Of a stretch of 64,000 nucleotides of DNA, positions 18,827 through 27,283 are shown one piece after another (the stretch's first letter is position 1; every line of letters starts with the position of its first letter). Origin of the DNA: Paenibacillus aquistagni (GTDB lineage Bacteria; Bacillota; Bacilli; Paenibacillales; Paenibacillaceae). The position numbers and the translations under genes were made by a program. Location of the stretch: contig NZ_FXAZ01000001.1 of the NCBI RefSeq assembly GCF_900177815.1, forward strand, positions 124,001-188,000, in the 5' to 3' direction. The notes below the pieces were generated by a model that saw only the letters and a list, made by a program, of their open reading frames with translations, was not told the origin of the DNA and ran no database searches.

Positions 18827-19804
18827 TTGTTGGAAGCGTTATCAGCTTGTGAAGGCAAGAAGCTTGATGTGGTGACCTTTGGCGAAACCATGGCTTTGTT
18901 CAGCTCAACAGACACACGAGGAATAGAATATGCACAGACGATGATGAAATCATTCGGCGGCGCCGAGAGCAACGTTGCGATTGGACTGGCTCGGCTTGGG
19001 CACCTTGTCGGCTGGTTCAGCCGATTGGGCAAAGATCCCCTAGGCCGATATATTTTAAAAGGAATTCGTGGGGAAGGCGTGGATATTTCCCGTGTAGAAC
19101 TTGCGGATCACGAGGCGACGGGAGTCATGATGCGGGAACTGGTGGCAGGTCAATCGTCAGTGTATTACTATCGCAAGCATGCGGCAGTAAGCCGGCTTGC
19201 TCCAGAGCATCTTGACCCTGCCTATATCGAGAATGCCGCGATGCTTCATATTACCGGTATTACCTGCGCACTCAGCAGCTCATGTGCGGATGCCGTTGAG
19301 GCGGCTGTACGCATCGCGAAGGCAGCCGAGGTGAAGGTAAGCTTTGACCCGAATCTTCGACTGAAGCTGTGGACTATCGAGGAGGCTAGGGCAAGACTGC
19401 TGCCTCTTGCGGATAAGGTGGATTATTTTCTGCCGGGGCTTGATGAATTAAAGCTTTTGTACGGCACTAACGATCAGCAGCAGATCTTTAATCGCCTAGG
19501 ACAGCTGTCCGCTGTGAGCGTGGTGAAGGGCGGGCTCGGTATGAACTATATTGTGCAGGGCACCCGCGTCGAGGAAGTGCCTTATCAGCCGGTGGCTCAT
19601 GTTGTTGATACTGTAGGCGCAGGGGATGCCTTCTGTGCAGGCTTGCTGTCGGGTTTGGTTAGAGGCTTAAGCGTGCAGGAAGCGGTGCAGCTTGCCAATG
19701 TCACAGGAGCGATGGCCGTACAGGCGTTTGGAGATTGGGAAGCGCTTCCGACAAGGGAGCAGGTTGAAGCGAAGCAAAGCCAAGCTGTACATATTGAACG
19801 CTAG
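18827..19804 (+). CDS. kdgK: 2-keto-3-deoxygluconate kinase (PfkB family)
   Basis: About 325 residues. No ATG fits; GGAGGGAG (18813-18820) points to TTG 18827 (or 18830), giving a protein that starts MLEALSACEGKKLDVVTFGE. Ribokinase-fold landmarks: FGGAESNVAIGLARLG near the N-terminus and the anion-hole motif DTVGAGDAFCAG (about residues 265-276). It phosphorylates 2-keto-3-deoxygluconate to KDPG, the substrate of the aldolase encoded 43 bases downstream. Specificity is inferred from that pairing; other PfkB sugar kinases look similar. Confidence 0.88.
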   Translation: MLEALSACEGKKLDVVTFGETMALFSSTDTRGIEYAQTMMKSFGGAESNVAIGLARLGHLVGWFSRLGKDPLGRYILKGIRGEGVDISRVELADHEATGVMMRELVAGQSSVYYYRKHAAVSRLAPEHLDPAYIENAAMLHITGITCALSSSCADAVEAAVRIAKAAEVKVSFDPNLRLKLWTIEEARARLLPLADKVDYFLPGLDELKLLYGTNDQQQIFNRLGQLSAVSVVKGGLGMNYIVQGTRVEEVPYQPVAHVVDTVGAGDAFCAGLLSGLVRGLSVQEAVQLANVTGAMAVQAFGDWEALPTREQVEAKQSQAVHIER

Positions 19805-19847
19805 TCTTGATTAGGAAGAGGCATGATCCTGAGGAGGAGTGGAAGAC

Positions 19848-20543
19848 ATGAAGAAGATCCAATTGCTGAAGCAAATCCATGAGCAAGGCGTTGTTGCAGT
19901 ACTGCGTGCAGATAACCATGAGCAGGTCATTGAAATGGCGGAGGAGGCAATCCTAGGCGGCATCAAAGTTATCGAGATCACGATGACGGTTCCAAAAGCA
20001 CTTCGTGCGATCGAAGAGCTCGCTTCCAAATATTCAACGATTCCAGATGATGATAAGCCGTTTGCCATCATTGGCGCAGGAACGGTGCTCGATGCTGCCA
20101 CTGCGCGGGCATGCATCCTTGCAGGAGCCGCGTTTGTCGTTGGCCCATCTCTGCAGGAGGATACTGTGAAGCTGTGCAATCGCTATCGCGTGCCGATTAT
20201 GCCAGGCGTGATGACCATTGCGGATGTGCAGACAGCGCTCGAGCTTGGCGTGGATATCGTGAAGCTGTTCCCTGGCAATCTCTACGATCCATCCATTATC
20301 AAGACGATGAAAGGACCGTTGCCGCAAGCCAACTTTATGCCGACTGGCGGCGTCAATGTCGACAATCTGGCGGACTGGATCAAAGCAGGCGCTGTAGCGG
20401 TTGGAATCGGCTCTGACCTGACAAAGGAAGCGGTGGCGACAGGCGACATGAGCTGTGTGCGCAAGCAGGCGCAACGATATATGGCAGCTTATAGAGAAGC
20501 TGTCGGCACAAGCGTGAAGAAAAGCGAAGCTGTGACCTCTTAA
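19848..20543 (+). CDS. kdgA: KDPG / 4-hydroxy-2-oxoglutarate aldolase
   Basis: 231 residues from ATG 19848, 8 bases after GAGGAGGAG (19831-19839); an in-frame GTG at 19839 overlaps that ribosome site and is rejected. Class I aldolase: Arg20 (VVAVLR), catalytic Glu43 (EITM), Schiff-base Lys139 (VKLFPG), plus GAGTVLD and FMPTGGV for phosphate binding. It splits KDPG to pyruvate and glyceraldehyde-3-phosphate, completing the lower Entner-Doudoroff/uronate route begun by kdgK. No uronate-specific genes or regulator are next to the pair. Confidence 0.94.
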   Translation: MKKIQLLKQIHEQGVVAVLRADNHEQVIEMAEEAILGGIKVIEITMTVPKALRAIEELASKYSTIPDDDKPFAIIGAGTVLDAATARACILAGAAFVVGPSLQEDTVKLCNRYRVPIMPGVMTIADVQTALELGVDIVKLFPGNLYDPSIIKTMKGPLPQANFMPTGGVNVDNLADWIKAGAVAVGIGSDLTKEAVATGDMSCVRKQAQRYMAAYREAVGTSVKKSEAVTS

Positions 20544-20683
20544 GTGCAGTCCCTATCCTATTGTTAAACCGTGATGAAACGTAATCATTCCTGTATTGCT
20601 TCCAAATAACGTGTAAAGCCGGCATGGCTGCAGCATTCATGAATCATAGAGAGCAGTAAGTTTTCTTTTATCATATAAATCAT

Positions 20684-20736
20684 AATCCCTTCTGCCGTGA
20701 ATCATGTGGGTTCAAGCGCTAGAGGGGATTTTTTTA
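20684..20736 (+). terminator. Intrinsic terminator of kdgK-kdgA
   Basis: Stem AATCCCTTCT (20684-20693) / AGAGGGGATT (20721-20730) with one G-T pair and a 27-base loop, followed by seven T. It ends the kdg operon inside the 555-bp gap 20544-21098; the second half of that gap holds the promoter of the oxidoreductase operon. Confidence 0.75.
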
Positions 20737-20939
20737 TCCAAAATGGTCTTATTCATAAATGACCCTCACATCTCGGCAGAGACAGGCTTAATGATGCGCC
20801 GCAATGGTTGGATAAGCCAAGGCTAGGGCATTTTTCTCTCCACACTTTCATACTGTAGTTATAAGCTTTGCCGCTGCAAGGACACAAAGGATAAAAATTT
20901 AGTTATCTTCATACAATCGTCATCGGCAGGATAAAAAGT

Positions 20940-20982
20940 AGTGACATTCCTCACAAAGATTCCTTCCTTGATAGGTTAAGAT
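20940..20982 (+). promoter_or_regulatory. Fnr/Crp-type site and -10 upstream of 2-oxoacid oxidoreductase
   Basis: AGTGA-CATTCC-TCACA (20940-20955) matches the Fnr/Crp consensus TGTGA-N6-TCACA at 9 of 10 arm positions. A -10-like TAAGAT lies at 20977-20982; with a start near 20989 the site is centred at about -41.5, the class-II activator position used by Bacillus Fnr. The operon it precedes encodes an oxygen-sensitive iron-sulfur enzyme, which fits anaerobic activation. The geometry is seen; the regulator is inferred. Confidence 0.6.
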
Positions 20983-21098
20983 TTGGTCGCATCATCCAAT
21001 AGACAGGCTGTGAGTGGTTTGTCTTTAGGTGTGTAGATAGATGACTAGTTTCGTTCCGGTCTCAACAATATGGAGATCAAGGAAAGGAGATATAAGAT

Positions 21099-22109
21099 AT
21101 GGTTCAATTGCCGAAAGTCAATGATCTCGGCTTTTTTGAGATTCGCTTAGAATCGATTGGCGGCTTAGGCGCAAACCTGGCTGGCAAGATGCTTGCGGAG
21201 GCAGGCGTCGTGGGCAGCGGCCTGCATGGGGTAAGCTTCTCTTCCTATGGTTCAGAGAAGAAGGGTTCGCCCGTCAAGGCTCATATTCGATTCTGTATGC
21301 CGGACACCTTGATTCGAGATACGACGCCGATTGAGCGCCCGCATATTGTAGGTGTCTTTCATGAAGCGCTGTATAAGACGGTAAACGTGACCAGCGGCAT
21401 AAAGGAAGATAGTCTTGTGCTGGTCAATTCAGAGAAAACACCTAAAGTGCTGATGGAGCGCATGGGGCTCGCTGGAGGCAAGATTGCGGTCATCGATGCA
21501 ACAGGAATTGCTCTTGAGGAGCGCAATCGAGTGAATATGGCGATGCTTGGCGCATTGTTCCGCTTATGCGACTTTTTGGATCCAGAGAAAATGAAGGATG
21601 TTATTCGCAAATCATTGGAGAAGAAATATCCGAGCTCGGTTGATCCTGCGCTTCGTACGTTCCAGCGCGGCTATGATGAGGTGAAGTTTGAGAACTTCGC
21701 CTTCCCGGAAGGCTATACGCTGCCTGAACCTAAGCGCTGGGACATTCCGGTGCTGGGCTATGACACGCAGCCGATCGGCGGTGTGGTGGTGCATCCCGGC
21801 AATTCGGTGCTGAAGGACTTAAGCATCTCTCGCGCAGGCATGATGCCTCATCTGGCAGAGGACAAATGCATTCATTGTGCAGCATGCGACAATGTCTGCC
21901 CTGACTTCTGCTTCGTCTGGGAAGAGAAGGAAGACAAGAAGGGGCGCCCGCAGATGTTCCTGCAGGGCATTGATTACCAATACTGCAAGGGCTGCTTGAA
22001 GTGTGTGGAGGCTTGCCCGACAGACGCGCTGTCGAGTGAGAGAGAGCAGGATGGCTATGGTGAAGCGCATCGAACACCACATCCTTTCTCGCTTGTGCAT
22101 CGCTTATAA
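21099..22109 (+). CDS. 2-oxoacid:ferredoxin oxidoreductase, gamma domain fused to 2[4Fe-4S] ferredoxin
   Basis: 336 residues. Residues about 12-190 form the gamma-subunit fold (RLESIGGLGANLAGKMLAEA, FSSYGSEKKGSPVKA). The C-terminal part carries two cluster motifs, CIHCAACDNVCP and CKGCLKCVEACP, i.e. a delta-type ferredoxin fused on. It would pass electrons from the TPP subunit encoded next to ferredoxin or flavodoxin. GGAAAGGAG precedes the ATG. The 2-oxoacid used (pyruvate, 2-oxoglutarate or a branched oxoacid) cannot be read from sequence. Confidence 0.9.
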   Translation: MVQLPKVNDLGFFEIRLESIGGLGANLAGKMLAEAGVVGSGLHGVSFSSYGSEKKGSPVKAHIRFCMPDTLIRDTTPIERPHIVGVFHEALYKTVNVTSGIKEDSLVLVNSEKTPKVLMERMGLAGGKIAVIDATGIALEERNRVNMAMLGALFRLCDFLDPEKMKDVIRKSLEKKYPSSVDPALRTFQRGYDEVKFENFAFPEGYTLPEPKRWDIPVLGYDTQPIGGVVVHPGNSVLKDLSISRAGMMPHLAEDKCIHCAACDNVCPDFCFVWEEKEDKKGRPQMFLQGIDYQYCKGCLKCVEACPTDALSSEREQDGYGEAHRTPHPFSLVHRL

Positions 22110-22198
22110 ATAAAGAGAAGCAGGCTGCATGTTACAGCTATCCATCGATTCGATGGGATCCATAGAGGAAAAATGAAGGGTAAAGGGGGAGAGGACCC

Positions 22199-24502
22199 GT
22201 GTCCATGGAGGCAGCAAACTCGACTACAACGAGCAAGATTGAAGAACGCATTGTCTATGAATCTGGCAATGAGATGGCCGCTTACGCCGCCTATCAAATC
22301 AACTATCATATTATGGGGTATTATCCGATTTCGCCTTCTACTGAGGTCGCCCAGTTTCTTGATCTAATGAAGGCCAATGGACAGCATGACATTAAGCTCA
22401 TTCCAGCGGATGGCGAACATAGCTCTGCAGGGATCTGCTATGGAGCGTCGACAGCAGGCGGACGGGTGTTCAATGCAACGAGCGCCAATGGGTATATGTA
22501 TATGCTTGAGCAGATGCCTGTTCAGTCGGGCACGCGCTTCCCGATGGTCATGAATCTGGTATGCCGATCTGTATCAGGACCGCTCAATATTCATGGCGAT
22601 CATTCAGATTTGTACTTCGCGCTGAATACAGGCTGGCCGATTCTGCTCTGCCGCGATCCGCAGGCCGTGTATGATATGAACGTGATGGCGATCAAGCTGG
22701 CGGAAGATCCAGAGGTTCGCCTGCCGGTTATGGTTGCTTATGACGGCTACTTCACATCTCACCAGAAGCGCCGCGTAACGACTTTTGCAAACGTTGAGGA
22801 TGTGCGTGCATTTGTTGGCGAGCAGCCAACAGGCTTCGCCAATACCCTTGACCGCGATAATCCGATCACGGTAGGACCTTACATGAACGAGCCGGATTAT
22901 ATCAACAACTGCTATCAACAGTCCATGGCGATGTACAAGGCCGGCGAAGTGTTTGACCGCATTCGCAAGGAGTATAGAGAGCTAACGGGCCGCGATTATC
23001 CGGTACTTGATCTATATCGCATGGAAGATGCTGAGGTTGCGGTCTTCTTGCTGAATTCCTCGGCTGAGATTATAAAAGATGTAGTCGATCAGCTGCGGGC
23101 GGAAGGCATCAAGGCAGGCTCCATCTCGCCAAATATCATTCGGCCGTTCCCAGCGAAGGAGATCGCTGAGGCGCTCAAACACGTGAAGGCTGTGACAGTA
23201 GGCGATCGCGCTGATTCTTATGGCGGCCATGGCGGCAATATGGTTAATGAGATCAAGTCAGCTTTAATGACCTATGGGGTGCATGAGCCGATGGTGATCA
23301 GCCGCATTTATGGTCTTGGCGGCAAAGACTTCTATGCCGAGGATGGCCACGCCTTCTTCCAATATGCGCTTGATGCGGTTGAGAAAGGCGCAGTAGAGAA
23401 GCCATTTGATTACCATGGGCACACAGCAGGCGATCCAAGTCAGGCGCCGAAGCGGGTTGTTGAGCCGCTGAAGCTGGAGGATCTGAAGACAGGTTTGATT
23501 AAGGTTACACCGAATGAAGAGACCGGCAAGCTTAATGTGCGAATTCCGCCGCTTCGCAATCTAACCCGCAAGCCAAAGCGAATTGCTCCAGGCCATGGGG
23601 CTTGCCCAGGATGCGGCATCTTCTCTGGCCTTGAAATGTTCTTCAAGGGCATTGAAGGGGATATTGTGACCTTGTTCCACACAGGCTGTGCGATGGTGGT
23701 GACAACTGGTTATCCATACTCGGCGCATAAGGCGACTTATATCCATAACTTGTTCCAGAACGGCGCAGCCACATTATCCGGCGTGGTGGAGATGTTCTGG
23801 GAGCGCAAGCGCCGCGGCGAGCTGGATCATTTGAATCTATCCGATGACTTTACCTTTGTTATGGTTACTGGAGACGGTGGCATGGATATTGGTATGGGGC
23901 CAGCCATCGGGGCTGCGCTTCGCAATCATAAGATGATTATTCTAGAGTACGATAACGAAGGCTACATGAATACGGGCGCGCAGATGTCGTATTCTACGCC
24001 GCTTGGCCATCGCACTTCGACATCCAATGTCGGCTCTGTGCAGCGCGGCAAAGGGTTCCATCATAAGGATACCGCACAGATCATGGCTGCTACGAACATC
24101 CCGTATGTGTTTACAGGCAGCGAAGCGAATCCGCAGGATCTCGTGAAAAAGGCAGCGAAAGCCCAGTGGTATGCGCAGCAGGAAGGGCTTGCTTATGGGA
24201 AAATTCTCATTACTTGTCCGCTGAACTGGCTGTCGGATGAGAAAGATGGAACATCGATCATTCAGGCTGCAGTCGATTCCTGCTTCTTCCCGCTGTATGA
24301 GGTAGAGCAGGGCATCACAACGATCACTTACGATCCTGAGGAGAAAAATAAGCGAATTGCCTTATCGGATTGGCTGAAGCAGATGGGCAAGACACGCCAT
24401 CTGACGAAGCCGGAGAATGAAGCCAGCCTGCACGCCTTCGAGCAGGAGGTAGAACGCCGCTGGCAGATGCTTAAGGCTAAGCATGAAAGTCCGTTCTTAT
24501 AA
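22199..24502 (+). CDS. 2-oxoacid:ferredoxin oxidoreductase, fused alpha-beta subunit
   Basis: 767 residues from GTG 22199, with ATG 22205 an alternative; the ribosome site is AAAGGGGGAGAGG (22182-22194). N-terminal half: alpha subunit (NYHIMGYYPISPSTEVAQ, then a transketolase-C-like domain, to about 430). C-terminal half: beta subunit with CPGCGIFSGLEMFF, a second cysteine in LFHTGCAMVV, and the TPP/Mg motif GDGGMDIGMG. With the preceding gene it makes a two-gene version of an enzyme that is often four-subunit. Reaction: 2-oxoacid + CoA + oxidised ferredoxin to acyl-CoA + CO2 + reduced ferredoxin. Expected to be oxygen-sensitive. Confidence 0.9.
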   Translation: MSMEAANSTTTSKIEERIVYESGNEMAAYAAYQINYHIMGYYPISPSTEVAQFLDLMKANGQHDIKLIPADGEHSSAGICYGASTAGGRVFNATSANGYMYMLEQMPVQSGTRFPMVMNLVCRSVSGPLNIHGDHSDLYFALNTGWPILLCRDPQAVYDMNVMAIKLAEDPEVRLPVMVAYDGYFTSHQKRRVTTFANVEDVRAFVGEQPTGFANTLDRDNPITVGPYMNEPDYINNCYQQSMAMYKAGEVFDRIRKEYRELTGRDYPVLDLYRMEDAEVAVFLLNSSAEIIKDVVDQLRAEGIKAGSISPNIIRPFPAKEIAEALKHVKAVTVGDRADSYGGHGGNMVNEIKSALMTYGVHEPMVISRIYGLGGKDFYAEDGHAFFQYALDAVEKGAVEKPFDYHGHTAGDPSQAPKRVVEPLKLEDLKTGLIKVTPNEETGKLNVRIPPLRNLTRKPKRIAPGHGACPGCGIFSGLEMFFKGIEGDIVTLFHTGCAMVVTTGYPYSAHKATYIHNLFQNGAATLSGVVEMFWERKRRGELDHLNLSDDFTFVMVTGDGGMDIGMGPAIGAALRNHKMIILEYDNEGYMNTGAQMSYSTPLGHRTSTSNVGSVQRGKGFHHKDTAQIMAATNIPYVFTGSEANPQDLVKKAAKAQWYAQQEGLAYGKILITCPLNWLSDEKDGTSIIQAAVDSCFFPLYEVEQGITTITYDPEEKNKRIALSDWLKQMGKTRHLTKPENEASLHAFEQEVERRWQMLKAKHESPFL

Positions 24503-24529
24503 GTTAAATAGATGAAATGAAAGATAAAG

Positions 24530-24622
24530 GACCGCTTTCCTGAAGCTGCGCCGACATGGGTTTATCAGGCTGTAATGGCTTGAACCGTGTCGGCTGTGGT
24601 TTAGCCAGGGAGCGGTCTTTTT
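24530..24622 (+). terminator. Large branched terminator of the oxidoreductase operon
   Basis: Outer stem GACCGC(T)TTCCTG from 24530 pairs with CAGGGAGCGGTC (24606-24617), followed by TTTTT. An inner stem GCCGACA / TGTCGGC lies in the loop. Confidence 0.8.
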
Positions 24623-24693
24623 GTATGACTGTGCTATACTAAAGAGGTTAGCAGAGGACGACGGCTAAAGACATGACAAGGAGGAAGGTTGAG

Positions 24694-25470
24694 ATGAAGA
24701 AAGAACCTATCCGCTACGAGGAACAGGTTCAGAAGCTGGCAGAGCTGCTTCGCTCCAGCGAACGCATCGTGTTCTTTGGTGGAGCAGGCACTTCCACAGA
24801 AAGCGGTATTCCGGACTTTCGTTCTGCGGGAGGAGTATTCAAGGGAGAGGAAGGCAAGGTGCCTTACCCTTATCCGCCCGAGGTGATGGTAAGCCGCTCC
24901 TTCTTCTACCAGAACACAGAGATGTTCTATACGTTTTATCGCGACAAGCTGATTCATCCTGAGGCCAAGCCGAATCCTGGTCATCAGGTGCTTGCGAAGC
25001 TTGAGGAGGAAGGTAGACTCCAAGCAGTCATTACGCAAAATATTGATGGCCTGCATCAGCTTGCAGGCAGCAGGGAAGTGATTGAGCTGCACGGCTCCAT
25101 TCATCGCAATGATTGCTTGTCCTGTAGAGCTAGATATGACCTGTCCACTGTGCTGCACAGTTCAACCAATATACCAGCTTGTCCGGCCTGTGGAGGAATG
25201 CTGAAACCGGACGTGGTGCTGTACGAGGAGGCGCTTCATGAAGAGGATATCGCCTCAGCTATTCATCATGTTCAAGCGGCCGATCTGCTCATTATCGGGG
25301 GGACCTCGCTTAGCGTGCAGCCGGCGGCAAGCTTTGTACAGATGGGGCGGGGAGCTAGAATTGTGCTGATGAATCGCACGGAGACGTCCATGGATTGGCA
25401 GGCGGAAGCGATATTCAGAGAGCCGCTAGGGAAGCTGTTGGCCGATGCTTATCTGGCGCTGAAGCGTTAG
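24694..25470 (+). CDS. Sir2-family NAD-dependent protein deacylase
   Basis: 258 residues from ATG 24694, 9 bases after AAGGAGG (24678-24684); an ATG at 24673 lies before that site and is rejected. Sirtuin motifs: GAGTSTESGIPDFR (about 30-43), QNIDGLHQLAG (115-125), catalytic His133 (ELHGS) and a zinc ribbon Cys141/144/163/166 (CLSC, CPAC). It removes acyl groups from lysines using NAD, as SrtN does in Bacillus. It is 31 bases ahead of an FGGY kinase gene and may be co-transcribed; acetyl-CoA-related control of neighbouring metabolism is only a guess. Confidence 0.95.
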   Translation: MKKEPIRYEEQVQKLAELLRSSERIVFFGGAGTSTESGIPDFRSAGGVFKGEEGKVPYPYPPEVMVSRSFFYQNTEMFYTFYRDKLIHPEAKPNPGHQVLAKLEEEGRLQAVITQNIDGLHQLAGSREVIELHGSIHRNDCLSCRARYDLSTVLHSSTNIPACPACGGMLKPDVVLYEEALHEEDIASAIHHVQAADLLIIGGTSLSVQPAASFVQMGRGARIVLMNRTETSMDWQAEAIFREPLGKLLADAYLALKR

Positions 25471-25501
25471 ATCCATAGGAGTGAAGAGGGGGAAGCTTTA
25501 C

Positions 25502-26992
25502 ATGTACATGATGGGGATCGATCTTGGCACAACGAATCGTAAAGTCGGGTTGTTCGATGAGAACGGACGGGAGCTCGCTATAGCGAGCCGGCCAACGGTG
25601 GCTATTGAGACGTCAGAAGGCCATTCGGTATATGATCCTGAAGCACTGTGGCAGGATGTCGTAGATATGATCAAGGAAGTCACGGCAAAGTCAGGCGCCA
25701 AGCGCGTTCAGACAATCGGAATCGCGAGCATGGCAGAAAGCGGTCTGCTGGTGAATAAGGAGACGGGACGGATTCAATCGCCGCTGCTGCCGTGGTTTGA
25801 GACAAGCTCAGCTCCGCAAGCGGAAATGATTAAGCGATCGGATACTCCGCTCGCCTTGTTCCAGCGCACGGGGCTTCATTTGTCCTTCAAGCATGGATTG
25901 CCGAAGCTGCTATGGCTGTATGATCGTGATCAAGAGATGTTTCGTGATGCCAAGTGGCTGTCCGTATCTGGCTTTATTGCCTATCGGCTGAGCGGGGTTA
26001 TGGCATGTGATCCCACGCTTGCAACGAGGACGTTTGCGTATGACATGAGAAGGGACGAGTGGGATACGGCCTGGATTCAGGAGTTTGGCCTGCCAGCCGA
26101 TGTATTCCCAGACGTTGTGCCGAGCGGAGCTCCACTCGGTACGGTAAAGACCGAGCTCGCCGCTTCGCTTGGCCTTGAAGCTTCGACAACAGTAGCCATC
26201 GCGGGTCACGATCATGTCGCGGCCTCCCTGGCCGTCGGGGCGGTGGAGCCAGGCGAGGTGTTTGCCTCTATGGGTACTGCGGAGACCTTGGTTGGCATGA
26301 TGAAGCCAAGAGCGCTAGGCCAAGCGGAGTTCGAGACCGGCCTATCTTATGGCTATCATGTCATACCAGGGTATCAGTTCTGGATGGGAGGCAATGCCGC
26401 TTCTGGCGGCGCAGTCGAGTGGATTCGCAAGCAGCTTGGGGATGATGCGCTAAGCTACGACGAGATTGCAGAGCTGCTCATGGAAACGGAGAATGCCCCT
26501 AGCGAGGTGCTGTTCTTCCCTTATCTGTCGGGAAGCGGCGCCCCTTATCCGAACTCGCGTACTCGCGCATCCTTTATCGGATTAAGCTATGCCCATGGCA
26601 AGGCTGATCTTATTCGAGCAGTGTGCGAAGGCACCGCCTATCAGCTCACGATGATCAAGGAGAGCGCAGAGCATGTAACGGGACATCCGATTCATGTCAT
26701 TCGCGCTGTTGGCGGCGGAACGCGTTTGAAGCCATGGCTTCAGATGAAGGCGAATGCAGCCAATGTGACGCTTATCGTGCCGCCAGTTGACGAAGCGACC
26801 TTGCAAGGCGCAGCCTATACCGCACTGCTTGGTGCTGGGCATCTGAAAGATTTAGGAGAGCTTAAGCAGCTGGTCGAAGGACGCGGAGTTGAGCAGCTTG
26901 ATCCGGATGCTAAGCTTCATGCCCAGTATAAGCAAGTATATGAGCAGCAATATGTGGCAATGGCTGCAGAGCTGAGACGCTTAAGCCAATAG
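25502..26992 (+). CDS. FGGY-family carbohydrate kinase
   Basis: 496 residues from ATG 25502 (MYMMGIDLGTT); GAGGGGGA at 25486-25493 is 8-9 bases upstream, and ATG 25508 or 25511 are possible. Two actin-like ATPase halves: GIDLGTTNRKVGLFDENG at the N-terminus, and GHDHVAASLAVGAVEPGEVFASMGTAET and AVGGGTRLKPWLQMKANAANV in the second half. It phosphorylates a sugar or polyol; gluconate, xylulose and related substrates cannot be told apart by eye. Position after kdgK/kdgA would suit a sugar acid, but they are not in one operon. Confidence 0.88.
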   Translation: MYMMGIDLGTTNRKVGLFDENGRELAIASRPTVAIETSEGHSVYDPEALWQDVVDMIKEVTAKSGAKRVQTIGIASMAESGLLVNKETGRIQSPLLPWFETSSAPQAEMIKRSDTPLALFQRTGLHLSFKHGLPKLLWLYDRDQEMFRDAKWLSVSGFIAYRLSGVMACDPTLATRTFAYDMRRDEWDTAWIQEFGLPADVFPDVVPSGAPLGTVKTELAASLGLEASTTVAIAGHDHVAASLAVGAVEPGEVFASMGTAETLVGMMKPRALGQAEFETGLSYGYHVIPGYQFWMGGNAASGGAVEWIRKQLGDDALSYDEIAELLMETENAPSEVLFFPYLSGSGAPYPNSRTRASFIGLSYAHGKADLIRAVCEGTAYQLTMIKESAEHVTGHPIHVIRAVGGGTRLKPWLQMKANAANVTLIVPPVDEATLQGAAYTALLGAGHLKDLGELKQLVEGRGVEQLDPDAKLHAQYKQVYEQQYVAMAAELRRLSQ

Positions 26993-27018
26993 CGAGGGAC
27001 AATAGCGAGGGACAATAG
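26987..27018 (+). repeat. 13-bp tandem duplication at the kinase stop codon
   Basis: CAATAGCGAGGGA is present at 26987-26999 and 27000-27012, then CAATAG again. The first copy contains the stop TAG (26990-26992). A recent slippage product, like the 10-bp duplication at 9849. Confidence 0.8.
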
Positions 27019-27103
27019 ATGTTCTGCTGCGTGGCCTGATTCGCAGGAATTAGGATCGAGCAGTTTAGCCTGCAGGAGAGAACAAGGAAATAAGAAGTGG
27101 ATG

Positions 27104-27142
27104 GAAGCCAATCCTGTTGTTGTAGGGGTTGGCTTCTTTTTT
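27104..27142 (+). terminator. Intrinsic terminator after the kinase gene
   Basis: Stem GAAGCCAA (27104-27111) / TTGGCTTC (27129-27136), followed by six T. Confidence 0.85.
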
Positions 27143-27224
27143 GCGCTGTCTTGATTATGTCCAAAGAAAAACTTGAGTTTGTCTATTGCCAATTCATGCA
27201 ACATGGACATACAATGGTCTTTGT

Positions 27225-27243
27225 GATATTGATAATCAATATC
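27225..27243. promoter_or_regulatory. Fur box upstream of siderophore permease operon
   Basis: GATATTGATAATCAATATC is a perfect palindrome and matches the 19-bp Fur consensus at 17 positions. A TATACT -10-like sequence follows at 27260-27265, and the SD AAGGGTGA at 27269-27276. Repression of the permease genes by iron-loaded Fur is expected. Confidence 0.85.
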
Positions 27244-27283
27244 AATAAAATGGAACGACTATACTGAACAAGGGTGACAGCAT

